The notes beneath the pieces were generated by a model. It saw nothing but the letters and a program-made list of their open reading frames with translations. It had not been told where the DNA came from and did not search any database. A program made the translations under genes and the position numbers. This document shows, piece after piece, positions 26,401 through 33,703 of a stretch of DNA of 64,000 bases (positions are counted from its first letter, which is position 1; the number at the start of each line of letters is the position of its first letter). Origin of the DNA: Gibbula magus (Eukaryota > Mollusca > Gastropoda > Trochida > Trochidae); NCBI GenBank assembly GCA_936450465.1, contig OW388298.1, positions 9,263,087-9,327,086 of the forward strand. Direction: 5' to 3'.

Positions 26401-29400
26401 AAAATCCACATTTGTTTGTACAAATTATTTCGGATTACCCCCAATGTCACGTAGTTCTTAATTTTCTGCAGCTTTGTTCATTGGTCACTAGACTTGTAAA
26501 AATACAAAGACAACGCATATCATTGGCTGAAGGTTCTATTTGAAATTTCGAACAGAGTATAGGGAGAAATTCAACTTATTACTCCTTGGGGCGTCTGCGC
26601 CCCAAGCAATAAGTGACATTAAGTCAAACATGGTTCAAGGTCTCGCAGAAGTCATTTAAGACTTAAGTATTAACATGTCAATATTAGTTTGATAGAGAAA
26701 CACTTGTTGATAGTGGAAATTATCGTCTTTATGCTAACCAGTAATGTATTAGAAATACATGGCATTTAGAGTTAAGTATTGTGACTGTTAAAATGCATAA
26801 AAACGATGAATGTACCGCGGTAGGCACTTGTCAATTTGTCAAACATAAATTTGGAAACTAATACTGCCACCATTAGAGCAAGGTTGGATTTGGAAACTCT
26901 CTAAAGGCAAACATTATGCCAAATGATGTCAGTTCAGGGAATAGTGCGTAACATTGTTAAACAAAAGAGCGAAACACAAAGTTACATTTTACAGTTGGTG
27001 TTACAAAAGCTGGCAGTTGGAACACTTTGTAATCATGTGAATACTTTATCTTATTAATATTTTATCTCAATGTCAATCTGACAATGTCCAAGGCTTATTG
27101 GACAAATCGTGTAGATTATATTGTAGAATCATGTCCAGATTGGATTTGAAATACGGGACCTTTTGCAGGGAATCTCTATATGAACCAAGTGACACGATGG
27201 CAGATGTTATCATCTGAGAAAAGGAAAAGTGTTTTATTATTTCAGAAATCAAAAAGAACAATCCGTAGAAAATAACTATGAGGCTAACAATAACTATAAT
27301 AAAGCTTGTTCAGAATAAAAAAAAGGAGACATATAAATGAACGATAAACGAAAAGTAATCAAATAAAATACTAACAATTCTAAAAGAATTTGCCAAAAAC
27401 TAAATACTTAACCCAAGAAAAAGTATTCAAAACCAACAACATTACAATTGAGGATGGTATGATTATTTCCTATCAACATAGAGAAAACAACCAATCAGAA
27501 TCAATGATGCACCGAAGTCATCCTACAATTCAAATTCAATCTGACATGTATAAAAGCGCATCACCCTATGTCAACTTCAGATATTGCTTTTGACATAATT
27601 CAATGCTAAAATAAGGTGATTTTGAAACTTATTTACTTATTTATTTGTATATCAAAATATGACCCTGCTTGTTGTAATCTTGTTAATGGCCCTCCCCATT
27701 TATGTATTTTCATCATGACTCTTCCCAAAATGTAAGCTATAAAACGTCTGACATTTATATTTGTTTCTATATTGACAATTTTGCATTTGAAAATTCGAAA
27801 TTTTACATTTAATATAATATTATAAACATACATTTATAGGGCAATAGGTTTAACATAATGTGTAACGTCTGGGGTATTACGTTATTCAACCAATCTCTTT
27901 AAAGATGCATGTTCAGTTTTCATGATAATTCATTTGGTTCTAAAATGTACCAAATAGCAATATGTAAAGTGATCTACCATTGATTCAATGGACTAGCGAC
28001 CTGTGGAGTTAACTTTTTGAAATAAAGAGTATTTAAGTTCATCATTTGTTTCTCATTGCTAGAAATGTCCACTCAATGAAATGACTTCCGGGATGAGTCG
28101 TTTCAAATCACAACATTTCATTGACTGACAAATTAAATAAATGACGACGAGTAACCAATCGGTAACGTTACTATGCAAAGGCTGATTATATAATCATGGG
28201 AGTGATATAGCTTCGCGGATACAAATATCCTGATGAATTCTTAATTACCAAACACTTCATCTTTGTATAACTGTCAACAAATCAAGTTGATGCATCAGAA
28301 TATAATTCATCATTAAATGGTTGTTATGGCAGTATGGAGAGCAACATTCAAATGAAGCCATGACGACTCGCAGGACATTTCAAGCAGAGTTTTTTTATCT
28401 CCTAAAACAATACAATGAGTCATCTGGTGAAAGTGGAGAGCAGTATCCGCCACTGAAGAAACTCACAGGAAATAGATATACATCCGCTATTAAATCTTCA
28501 TACACCACGTGGTGTGGTTATCAGGTCAATATCAGAGGTAGTTATTTTTAGATAACCGACCTCCAAGCTACCGAGAGGTCGGTTATCAAGAGGTTGGTTA
28601 TCAACCTCGTGATAACCGACCTCTTGGTTCGATATGGTGAACATGTCTCGGCTTCGCCTCGCCATGTTCACCATATCGCACCTCGAAAAAAACTTACCCT
28701 CGGCTTACGGGTTTAAATGACCCTTTGCCTTTATTTGTGACTTTCGACATTCTTTAAATAATTTATTGAGTCAGTTTTGTTATGCCAATATATTCATTTA
28801 GTTTACACAAAATATGACAAATAGGCTGATTTAAAGAATATCAAAGGTCGAAAATACGTGTTTATGAAAGAAAACATGAGACAGAATCCACATAATTTAT
28901 TTACCATCATTTTAATTTCATATTACATGTTCACACAAATATTCGTGTTATCGATCCTTGTTACAAATACAATCAATCACTTCGTTTATTAACATATCCG
29001 TAATTGAAAGTAAAACTTTAAAATGTTCACAAAAGTTCACAAATCAGCATACAGTATCCATGGTGGTCCTTTCTTCAACTTGCAGGAAATGTCACAAAAC
29101 AATGGTGAAAAGTCAGGAACATAGAATAATCCCTTTTCAAGCAATCCATCTGATCGTCAATTTGCTGAAGCATTTAATAAAACCTTATTTTTGAAGACGA
29201 CTCCAGCTAAATTCGTTCGGTTGTCCCTGAAACAAGCAAAAGTGTTATTACCAGACTGAAATGTTCATCCATTGGGGGGTCACATATGCCAAACGTTATA
29301 AATGGTATTATTATACTGACTTGCCGAAAATTACCATTTTGATGATAGTCGACTCAGTAAAGCTGATGTAAAGCTAAAAGTAGTGATTTCTGATCGAAAA

Positions 29401-32399
29401 CCGGACAATGCACCGGGATTGAATCGCGCCAATTAGTTCAACGCAATTTTGAAAATTTATTTACAAAACATGCATAAGGACAAATTGAGGTTTATTATGT
29501 TGAATAGGTCATATAACTACTGTACATGAAAATAGGACGTGTACTTTAGGTTTCTAAACATATGCATGTATAATGACGTTGCTCGATTTAGTTGGAAACC
29601 AACTAGTAATTATGATATACATACATTTGACACATGGGGAGGAATATGCAAGTTGAGTGAAATTATTTGACCTTTAATCCGCACGTATGGTATGTTTGCA
29701 CATACAAAGGCAAAATAAAATATTATGAAACAATTGATGCATCTTTAATAGCAGTATATTTACGAAATATCTAAATGATTAAAATACCAATTTTGAAAGC
29801 AAGAAAATAGACGATTTTAATTTAACACTCCATATTGGTTATCGAACATCGAGTGTGATAAGCATGCTATTTATTGTTGAAAATGACATTCAAAAATAGG
29901 GTGCAAATCAATATTACGATTTGAAGAAAGCTGTATCGTACTCTGAATAAAACAATATCGTGAACGTGTTGATACTTCGTTTGATTAGTCACTTGAGCGA
30001 GTGAGTGAGTTATTGTTTAACGCCGCTTCGGCAGTATTGCAGCCATTAGCGGCGAGATTAGTCACTTGAAAACGGCATATAACACTATCCATACTCATAG
30101 ATGTTTTACATGCAATATCAAATAAGGTTAAACAGCAAATGAATAAGTGTAACATACGATGTAACTCACCTTTATGTCGCTCCGAACAGACCTTGAAACA
30201 CGTATTAGGTGTATTATTGTTTGAAACATCAGACCTCTCCATTTTGGCGGCCTCCTTGAAACCACGCGTTTTTTTTATTGTGTGCAGCACGTGAAGTTAG
30301 AAAATCAGCTTGACAACATGACATTCATAATGTCCGTGCATCACAAGATGAAATGAACAACGTCCGTGCAGCCACGGTTTTCACTTAACGCCAATAGATA
30401 GTTGGTCATGGATTGAATGGCTAGTTAAAATAGTATATGTTGTCTTAAAACATCTCATAAGCGTTTTTATTTACAATTGTTCATCTTTATTTCATATATA
30501 TTCAAGATAGATGTGATGACGTTTATGAAGTAAAAACGAAAAGAATTAGTTGGTTACTTGCTTGAAATTTCGGATTGACATATGAGAATGTACACAAATC
30601 GATTTGCACGTGAATTTCGCGCAGGGTGCACGTGAAGTTGAAGCAATGTTTGGAGTAGTGTAACTCAAGCATTACAACATTACAACTATTCAAAACGTTA
30701 ATATAAAGTAACTATTTCGTATTTACATGAATAAAAATAAAAATGCCTTGACACTTTATCAATCATAACCATGTGGTGTATGTGAAATAATGACCTCGAC
30801 TTCGTGAATATCTGTGATAACCATCTCGCGTACCGCTCGATGGTTATCACAGATATTCACTCGGTCTGCGGTCATTATTTCAACCATACATTATTTGATA
30901 AAATCAAGGACTGAGGATATAACCCTGATATGTACATATTCCTGTACCACAATACAATAAATCTGCAACGTTCTATCTAGATCTTAACATTATACTGGTA
31001 ACATTAACATTCCCAATTCCATACAGCAAAACTTGTTTGTAGCAAAAAATTTCAAAAAACTATTTCAATCTAATTTTTAAAATCGAGATAATTAATCAAC
31101 CCCACATGAGGGTGGACACGGCATTTATTGGACAGCTGTGTCCCTGTTTTAATATAAACCAAGGCTATCATTTTAACGACAATTTACTTTACATCTATGT
31201 CTAAAGACACAACATGTGTTTAATTTCAGGAAACATACATATAATTATTACTAAGTTTAGATATTCAAATAGCAAATTAAACGAAGATGCATGTGTCACT
31301 CAAAATTGTGTTCCAGAGGAGATATTGTGAGAGATCAAGCGATATATCCTCAGAAATATCGTTTTGGGAGTAGATTTGGCAAAATTCCCTGTCACCTTCA
31401 ACTACATGACATCACAGTGTTCTTACATAATCGATTAATGACATCACAATGCTATGTCGACATGAACATGATGACGTCACACTGTTATGACCTCATCGCA
31501 CTGGAAGTCGAATGGCAGAGATGTGCTTCCACATTTTCCCTTAAAAGTAATAAGAATGATTTTTTATGATAAATAGAATTTCACCCTTGTGTCTTCTGAT
31601 AACAAATATATCGGTTCGGCCAGAAAAAGTACAAGAATTTATACTATGTAATGTTATCCCGAATATAACCATGTTAACTTATTTTATGGATAGTATATTT
31701 TATTCTAATATCAGACATCAAATGTATCGATATGTAGTATCTGATATGTTGTAAAGCTAGAGTCAATGATGGTGCAGATCTTTTAAGAAGTTCGAAAGTA
31801 AAATGTGAAATATATGTGAGCAATGCAGATAGCAGAGCGTTTCACTAAGTTAACTTGTAGCACTCCATTCAATTGAATGAATATATTTAAACCAGCTGCC
31901 GTCTTTAAATTTATCGTCTGTGTGTTAGTACACAGTGTACTGCTTTTACGTTCCTGTTTTCATGTTGGGGTTATTGAGTTAGGATTATTATTGAGTTAGG
32001 AGTATAATTGAGTTAGGACTACATAAGTTAAATATATCTGTCTTTAGATTGTTCGTTTGTTTTGTTTTGTTTGTTTGGTATTCTGTTTGTTTGGTAGGAT
32101 AAGATTATTCAGATTATTTATACTTCCAAATAGCGTCTTTGATGAACTTTTAGTGTAACTTTTGTTCAAACATGATTCAAAAGCACATGAAACTCGAATG
32201 AATGCTGTATTAATATTACAAGATGAGTCACAATAATTAAAATGAAAAAAAGAAATCTTTAACAAAATTAGCGCAACTTTAACATTGGGACCAAAGTGAA
32301 CAGTAAGGTTGGATTAAGAAAATCCACAAAAGACTTACCACAGTGGCCGCAATACAGCGCTGAGGCCAGTACAAGGTACCAAAGCTCCAGAGTCCCCAT
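2246..32399 (-). CDS. Adhesion GPCR (family B2) with N-terminal YWTD-like propeller; 22-exon model
   Basis: Spliced model, 5' to 3': 32399-32339, 22546-22412, 22289-22163, 22073-22030, 21941-21696, 21273-21123, 19424-19309, 18173-18038, 17228-17122, (13749-13711 tentative), 13483-13265, 12994-12890, 12521-12379, 11943-11800, 11027-10933, 10480-10227, 9780-9584, 8906-8760, 7938-7817, 7230-6962, 6664-6595, 5284-5088, 2484-2246. All junctions have GT/AG and agree in phase, giving about 1,107 codons (1,120 with the tentative exon). Predicted order: signal peptide, Cys-bearing N-terminus, YWTD-like propeller, Ser/Thr stalk, HRM, GAIN, GPS, 7TM, short tail. Adhesion GPCRs self-cleave at the GPS and signal at the plasma membrane, often via a tethered agonist. 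The 3' half (13483 downward) is secure. The join to the propeller half is inferred from strand, phase and lack of an intervening start/stop. If wrong, there are two adjacent minus-strand genes. Confidence 0.75.
3480..4035. repeat. Degenerate GATGTA hexamer array
   Basis: Long run of GATGTA / GATATA / GTAGAT hexamers with interruptions (densest 3480-3540 and 3770-3870). ORFs across it on both strands are low-complexity translations and were not called. Confidence 0.8.
4244..4769 (+). pseudogene. Unidentified ORF carried by the foldback element
   Basis: Open frame at 4290-4769 (159 codons) of higher GC than its surroundings, with a conserved-looking helical stretch (e.g. DHRLLWINSQLTLLYRAAY, FSGKIFRETAAQAF) and a basic C-terminus. 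It starts without a clear initiation context, and a different frame is open just upstream (from 4244), suggesting a frameshift. The composition resembles gag-like proteins of DIRS/tyrosine-recombinase elements, but I cannot assign it. Most likely a broken transposon or captured gene fragment. Confidence 0.4.
5088..5284 (-). CDS. aGPCR exon 22: ECL2 Cys-Trp, TM5, ICL3, TM6 start
   Basis: 65 codons: CWMSWWTSLFAFIIPTG (ECL2 Cys that pairs with TM3, then TM5), LIILCNGVLYGLIVFKM, a basic ICL3, and VRLSITFFIVFG leading into TM6. Acceptor TGTTCTCCAG, donor GTAAGT. Confidence 0.95.
5870..6575 (+). repeat. Mollusc-type interspersed repeat (GTCGTGACC...GATGAGCTAAAA)
   Basis: Three degenerate subunits begin with a GT(C/T)(G/A)TAACCC(T)TGTGACC motif (about 5876, 6138, 6350) and include an AGAAGAAGATG-type stretch. 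The last ends in ACGGACGGATGAATAGACGG, then a hairpin-forming TCAGGCCTTTCAGGC, and GATGAGCTAAAA. This tail is familiar from interspersed repeats of molluscs. No coding potential. Confidence 0.6.
6595..6664 (-). CDS. aGPCR exon 21: TM4
   Basis: 70 bp, 22 codons plus split ends. Joined to exon 20 it gives PAW-IIPAVPVVTVLAVGPELY, a TM4 helix with the W-x-x-P-A pattern of the family. Donor GTGAGT. Too short to be found as a free-standing ORF. Confidence 0.93.
6962..7230 (-). CDS. aGPCR exon 20: ICL1, TM2, TM3 and start of TM4
   Basis: 89 codons. NEAPKTLFNLCVAQLCAW (ICL1/TM2), then VGCILSGVLLHYFTMASFVW (ECL1/TM3, including the conserved TM3 Cys) and MLAEAILAYLLLVKVYKSG (TM3/ICL2), ending GVPAW at TM4. 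The reading frame continues past 7230 only to a stop, so the acceptor is GACCAAG. Donor GTAAGT. Confidence 0.95.
7817..7938 (-). CDS. aGPCR exon 19: tethered-agonist linker and TM1
   Basis: 40 codons plus two bases; after DVDGRSVAPGHLRAW comes the helix ISITGVSFSVAGLSITIVTF and the intracellular LIFR, the standard TM1 of family B2. Acceptor TTTTCCAG, donor GTATAC. Confidence 0.93.
8150..8600. repeat. TGTATG/GTGTG-rich low-complexity tract
   Basis: Purine/TG-skewed intronic stretch with repeated GTGTATG and ATGCT(A/G) words. The 159-codon minus-strand frame over it is a His/Thr-rich low-complexity translation and is not considered a gene. Confidence 0.5.
8760..8906 (-). CDS. aGPCR exon 18: GPS motif with intact cleavage site
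   Basis: 49 codons, phase 0-0, containing the complete GPCR proteolysis site: CGYWNFTKGGWSTDGC, then VCVCDHLTNFAILM. All four conserved Cys and both Trp are present. The HL-T tripeptide needed for self-cleavage is intact, so the receptor is predicted to be cut between Leu and Thr, leaving the new N-terminus TNFAILM as tethered agonist. Donor GTACGT. Confidence 0.96.
9013..9432 (+). pseudogene. Unidentified plus-strand ORF pair inside an aGPCR intron
   Basis: An acceptor-like ATTCCAG at 9006-9012 is followed by a frame containing DTPKGMFAHISDQKVV and, in a second frame from 9187, YDSWTESLHLMKKW and GQGRFEFTITKVIACRKC. The two are separated by a stop and a frame change. Codon choice is more coding-like than the neighbourhood but no family is recognised. 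Probably a decayed exon or retrocopy. Confidence 0.25.
9584..9780 (-). CDS. aGPCR exon 17: GAIN subdomain B
   Basis: 65 codons: VRLSMNVYRKPLLFL and LDSKIISAKILVDDL followed by DLHGSQVTFMIKTDK. The pattern F/Y-R-x-x-x-L-F ... S-x-I-I-S-A-x-I ... V-x-F-x-I is the beta-strand region just before the GPS in adhesion GPCRs. Acceptor TTCAACAG, donor GTAGGT, phase 0 out. Confidence 0.92.
10227..10480 (-). CDS. aGPCR exon 16: GAIN domain
   Basis: 84 codons; LFLTLDSVTAKLEPG matches the start of GAIN subdomain B (L-x-x-x-D-x-V-x-x-x), followed by a spacer with ENIT and NETD and by YTTDFAIKLTRDFVSGIVN. Donor GTAAGA, leaving one base that completes Gly with the next exon. Confidence 0.85.
10933..11027 (-). 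CDS. aGPCR exon 15: GAIN subdomain A
   Basis: 31 codons plus two bases: DASDLIEIANIVSESDADVI and an acidic end, DEAGLVGN. Acceptor TTACCTGCAG, donor GTAGAG. Phase 0 in, 2 out, joining the next exon as NR-LFLTLD. Confidence 0.85.
11800..11943 (-). CDS. aGPCR exon 14: GAIN subdomain A
   Basis: 48 codons in phase 0-0 with a GTGAGT donor. Helical content typical of GAIN-A: TLSVLDVLYITDILEKTS. Several N-glycosylation sequons (NYT, NIT, NRT). Confidence 0.85.
12379..12521 (-). CDS. aGPCR exon 13: HRM module, second half
   Basis: Acceptor CACACTGTTGTAG is chosen over one 22 bp upstream because only it keeps the frame. The exon reads DGKPLGSSRCVEDGRGGAVW and ends the module with PAC, matching the HRM pattern G-x-x-x-R-x-C-x-x-x-G-x-W...C. 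SLPESELSMSLRDILL then starts the GAIN A subdomain. Donor GTAAAA, phase 0. Confidence 0.85.
12890..12994 (-). CDS. aGPCR exon 12: HRM module, first half
   Basis: Read in phase 1 (fixed by both neighbours) it gives about 34 codons starting VLECTPFAEST and ending TFYTDRICHK, i.e. Cys 1 and 2 of a hormone-receptor motif. Acceptor CAATTCTAG, donor GTGGGT. A second frame is also open across the exon but conflicts with flanking phases. Confidence 0.85.
13265..13483 (-). CDS. aGPCR exon 11: Ser/Thr/Pro-rich mucin-like stalk
   Basis: About 72 codons, nearly all Thr, Ser and Pro, built from an imperfect 15-18-bp DNA repeat (STTSTS / SPSTTSP / ITPV motifs). Such stalks are usual in adhesion-GPCR ectodomains and carry O-glycans. 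Donor GTAGGC leaves one base, joining in phase to the HRM exon. The exon could start at 13480 because of a CAGCAG acceptor. Confidence 0.8.
13711..13749 (-). CDS. Tentative aGPCR exon 10: short acidic/Thr-rich segment
   Basis: A pyrimidine-rich acceptor (TATGTTGTAG) precedes 39 bp reading about ATTDDTTASHDD in phase 1-1, which would fit between exons 9 and 11. The donor (GTAGCT) is weak. Alternatively an ATG at 13828 or 13825 opens a hydrophobic signal-peptide-like stretch across the same acceptor, which would make this a separate gene start. I prefer the exon reading because the hydrophobic run is simply the AT-rich intron end. Confidence 0.3.
14704..15495. mobile_element. Non-autonomous Tc1/mariner-like element with TA duplication
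   Basis: Left end AACTGACTTGCAAAAGAAA is mirrored by TTTCTTTTGCAAGTCAGTT at the right end, and the similarity extends inward about 10 more bases with mismatches (...ACCAAAA). Both ends abut TA (14702-14703 and 15496-15497), the duplication made by Tc1/mariner transposases. Length 792 bp, no intact transposase ORF. Lies in the intron between aGPCR exons 9 and 10/11. Confidence 0.85.
16051..16341 (-). pseudogene. LINE fragment: endonuclease-RT linker region
   Basis: A 96-codon frame containing DQLFFETLLLTIRGRTIHYS followed by Lys/Glu-rich helix is clearly homologous to the equivalent segment of the LINE at 36.5 kb (DHLFLETLLMTIRGKSISYA). Flanking sequence on both sides is shifted or decayed. 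A dead L1-like retrotransposon piece. Confidence 0.75.
17122..17228 (-). CDS. aGPCR exon 9: last propeller blade
   Basis: 35 codons; GGNVFILNKTGGDDNKVITV continues the last blade, and LSRDGNLIVSRRR looks like the closing strand (compare P-x-G-L-x-V near the end of LDLR-type propellers). GTAGGT donor leaves one base, compatible in phase with the Ser/Thr stalk exon at 13483. This is the junction linking the two halves of the model. Confidence 0.7.
18038..18173 (-). CDS. aGPCR exon 8: YWTD-like blade
   Basis: 44 codons between acceptor TATTCCCAG and GTAAGT donor. With exon 7 it reads LAFDATGGQLYFSDDKAQLY, the clearest YWTD-type blade here (D-x-T-G-G-x-L-Y-F-S-D-D). SVTVFGDKVYYLTS begins the following blade. 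Phase 1 in, phase 2 out. Confidence 0.85.
19309..19424 (-). CDS. aGPCR exon 7: YWTD-like blade
   Basis: 38 codons between acceptor TGTCATTTCAG and donor GTATAA. Joined to exon 6 it reads DTDNRKIYGDVEYQILVMN, i.e. R-K-I-Y in place of the usual L-Y-W-T-D, then VMNYDGGEV (the N-x-D-G turn common in LDLR class B repeats) and IRDLAFDAT leading into the next blade. Confidence 0.85.
19530..19560. repeat. Orphan TIR-like sequence related to the 14.7-kb element
   Basis: TACAGTCAGATGCAAAAGAA resembles the Tc1/mariner-like terminus at 14704 (GACTTGCAAAAGAAA). No matching inverted partner was found within about 1 kb, so this is either one end of a truncated copy or chance. Confidence 0.3.
20240..21085. 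repeat. Tandem pair of about 400-bp repeats (TGACCTTTGACCT family)
   Basis: TCTTTGTCCTTCTCCAT occurs at 20444 and again at 20844, exactly 400 bp apart, with the surrounding order (TTGACCTTGAA...GAACATGT, then CCTTCTTGGAAAAA) repeated. A third partial unit precedes at about 20255. Ends near GGCGGCGACGACGGAAAC. Intronic, non-coding; TGACCT half-sites recur but are part of the repeat. Confidence 0.75.
21123..21273 (-). CDS. aGPCR exon 6: YWTD-like blade
   Basis: 49 codons; begins MSDIAIDPLMRLLFVSM, aligning to the blade pattern (D-I-A-x-D-P...LYW), then IGIDLTTKQETVVI as outer strands, and ends in SLDTDN, the start of the next blade. The acceptor is clear; the donor GTTTGT is weaker than its neighbours. 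Phase 1 in, phase 2 out. Confidence 0.8.
21696..21941 (-). CDS. aGPCR exon 5: propeller start, first YWTD-like blade
   Basis: 81 codons between acceptor TTTTGCACACAG and donor GTAATC. Contains SAYDPVEDYIYWIYTN, a recognisable YWTD-class strand (D-P-x(4)-I-Y-W), followed by an IYRTDFLDI strand. An upstream Cys pair (VTCVLVEPPVC) may be a disulfide. Leaves in phase 1, matching the next exon. Confidence 0.8.
22030..22073 (-). CDS. aGPCR exon 4: 44-bp micro-exon
   Basis: Acceptor CACTCACAG and donor GTACAT bound 44 bp (14 codons plus one base at each end) with two Cys (VTCVICAHHERTGL). Without it the preceding exon runs straight into a stop in the next. With it the phase is restored with no stop. 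Too short to be seen in an ORF scan. Confidence 0.65.
22163..22289 (-). CDS. aGPCR exon 3: ectodomain
   Basis: Acceptor ATATTTTAG, 41 complete codons (contains DQVCSIDASSESVITRLYVL), strong GTAAGT donor, leaving two bases. The other two frames hit stops. N-linked sites NVS and NST are visible, as expected of an extracellular segment. The phase-2 end demands the 44-bp exon that follows. Confidence 0.65.
22412..22546 (-). CDS. aGPCR exon 2: N-terminal ectodomain
   Basis: Acceptor TTTCTTTCCAG, then an open 44-codon exon containing RESEGVLILNLARTICQ and two further Cys. Two donors keep the same phase: GTTTAT below 22412, or GTAAAT below 22430 (six codons shorter). Enters and leaves in phase 1. 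No domain recognised; the hydrophobic VLILNL stretch could be a first propeller strand. Confidence 0.6.
25313..25345. repeat. (ACAAC)n microsatellite
   Basis: About six perfect pentamers of ACAAC in an intron. Confidence 0.9.
25378..25635 (-). mobile_element. tRNA-derived SINE with target-site duplication
   Basis: Flanked by TTGAACAGCGGA (25366-25377) and TTGAACAGTGGA (25636-25647), a 12-bp duplication with one mismatch. On the minus strand the head contains GGTTCGTATCC, matching a tRNA/pol III B box. The other end is GTTTAACGCCACTTTCAAGAG, the tail shared with the copies at 30.0 and 32.6 kb. Confidence 0.8.
26574..26614. repeat. Short GC-rich hairpin
   Basis: ACTTATTACTCCTTGGGGCG and CGCCCCAAGCAATAAGT pair around a TCTG loop. 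It is a compact imperfect palindrome in an AT-rich intron. Confidence 0.7.
28551..28677. repeat. Cluster of three consecutive palindromes
   Basis: GATAACCGACCTC (28551) pairs with GAGGTCGGTTATC (28575-28587). AAGAGGTTGGTTATCA (28588) pairs with TGATAACCGACCTCTT (28610-28625). GATATGGTGAACATG (28631) pairs with CATGTTCACCATATC (28663-28677) around a CTCGGCTTCGCCTCG loop. Confidence 0.85.
29997..30055. mobile_element. 59-bp SINE-tail insertion with 14-bp target-site duplication
   Basis: Exact direct repeat GATTAGTCACTTGA at 29983-29996 and 30056-30069 brackets a short insert containing GTGAGTGAGT and GTTTAACGCCGCTTCGGCAG. The insert matches the tail of the larger SINEs in this window, so it is an extremely truncated copy or a mini-element using the same machinery. 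Confidence 0.85.
30170..30242 (-). CDS. Candidate alternative first exon without signal peptide
   Basis: ATG at 30242-30240 sits in a Kozak-like GCCGCCAAAATGG, opens 24 codons (two Cys, Asn-rich) and ends at a GTGAGT donor in phase 1, the same phase as the signal-peptide exon. An exon entered from the signal-peptide exon would be out of frame here, so it would be an alternative start or belong to another transcript. Function unknown. Confidence 0.3.
30783..30882. repeat. Two-step palindrome with CTCGCGTACCGCTCG loop
   Basis: Inner arms GTGAATATCTGTGATAACCA(T) (30804-30824) and its perfect complement (30840-30860) flank a 15-base loop. Outer arms TGAAATAATGACC and GGTCATTATTTCA (30783-30795 / 30870-30882) extend the structure. 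Confidence 0.9.
32339..32399 (-). CDS. aGPCR exon 1: start codon and signal peptide
   Basis: ATG at 32399-32397 opens 20 codons reading MGTLELWYLVLASALYCGHC, a typical signal peptide, followed by a strong GTAAGT donor with one base left over (phase 1). Phase matches the exon ending at 22546. The intervening intron would be about 9.8 kb. Assignment to the receptor rests on phase and strand; it could be the first exon of another minus-strand gene. Confidence 0.65.
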
Positions 32400-32596
32400 C
32401 TTGCAGACAGCAAGACAACGGACACAGTAAACTTTTCAGCAATTTACTTCTCATTAACACATCGACATGTCATGTGATTTATTTACTTCTCTGTATAAAC
32501 ACATATTCACATCTGCATCCAGTATACTAGTAGGCAATAGTAGAAATAATTTACTTCCCTTAATTCAAAATGATGCAACACGAGTAAATAAAGACA

Positions 32597-32827
32597 GAGG
32601 TTAGGTGATGTGGTATTTAAAGCCGCTTTCAAGAGTATATATCACGACTGCTGGTATTATTGCAGTTAGAAAGCCCGCAACACCACGTGGTTATTTATTG
32701 AGGCGAAACCTGTGTGCAACGACTTGAACTAACGAACCACGGTTGGTACTGCACTGAAATTCAGTGTAGCCAAACCTTACTGCATGTAGAACAGTTCTCT
32801 ACTGTAGACAAATTTGCCGTGCCCCAG
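32597..32827 (-). mobile_element. SINE copy with 10-bp target-site duplication upstream of exon 1
   Basis: AATAAAGACA at 32587-32596 and 32828-32837 flanks a copy homologous over its length to the 25.4-kb SINE (shared GCCCGCAACRCCA, AACCTGTG, AGAACAGTTCTCTACTG). It lies about 200 bp upstream of the predicted receptor start codon, in the likely promoter region. Confidence 0.85.
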
Positions 32828-33703
32828 AATAAAGACACACATACACATACATAAGTGGAAAAAAACATTCGACCTAAGTTGCAATCACATTTCCGACATT
32901 AACATAGTTTTTTAAATGGCTTAAATATGATTCATACCGACAATTCAGGCAATTGTGAATAACATTTGATTGTCAAATTGTATCCAAAGTAACTTTATAT
33001 TTTCTTTTGCTGAAACGTCACAGTTCCACAAATGTTTTCAACAATAATAATACTCATATTTTCAACAATATGGCCATCCGATCTCTTTGTACATGTGTGA
33101 AAATTTTTTAATCTGTGACCTGAATACATATACTTGTCTAGAGAGACTACCACAGTTATTACTGGTGGGATTTTGTTTTCAAATTTAAAAACTCCTGGTC
33201 TAACACATGGAGAGATGCAACCATGTCATTTTTTTTTTGCAGTTTTTGTTGTTGTTAATTTGTGCTGGTATTGGATACATTATTTTCACTTCGGGAAATC
33301 TTATGGACCACTATTCGAAACCTCCTGTTGTACGAGGGAAAATGCAAAACGAATGTAAATCATTTGAAATAGTATTAAAGGATATTGTGCAACACAATAA
33401 TTATTCAGCATATAACACATTTAATACTAACTACACACTCACTGCCTTTATTGTTATCTGACAAACTATCTTTTAAAACACCTAATTCCATCTGTATATT
33501 TCCATTGAAATCGTAAATAAAGTTGATATACATAAAGTACCAATAACATATATAAAATGAATATTATGAATGCAAAGAATGATTCGTTTAATTCCTTGTA
33601 AGCTCACATATCGTCTCCTGTCTCGGGTAACACTGGTATCTTTTCAGTATTGTTACGTTTTATTTTTATATCTTCTATATTCATATTATGTTTTATAATA
33701 CAA

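Larger units (their letters stand above)
22547..32338 (-). other. Long first intron of the aGPCR model (about 9.8 kb)
   Basis: No further exon with conserved content was recognised. It holds two SINE insertions (25.4 and 30.0 kb), an (ACAAC)n run, palindromes at 26.58, 28.55 and 30.78 kb, a small GC-rich patch at 26.10-26.24 kb of unknown origin and the candidate alternative first exon at 30.2 kb. A 76-codon plus-strand frame at 28321-28551 ends near a possible donor but has no recognisable homology. Confidence 0.5.
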
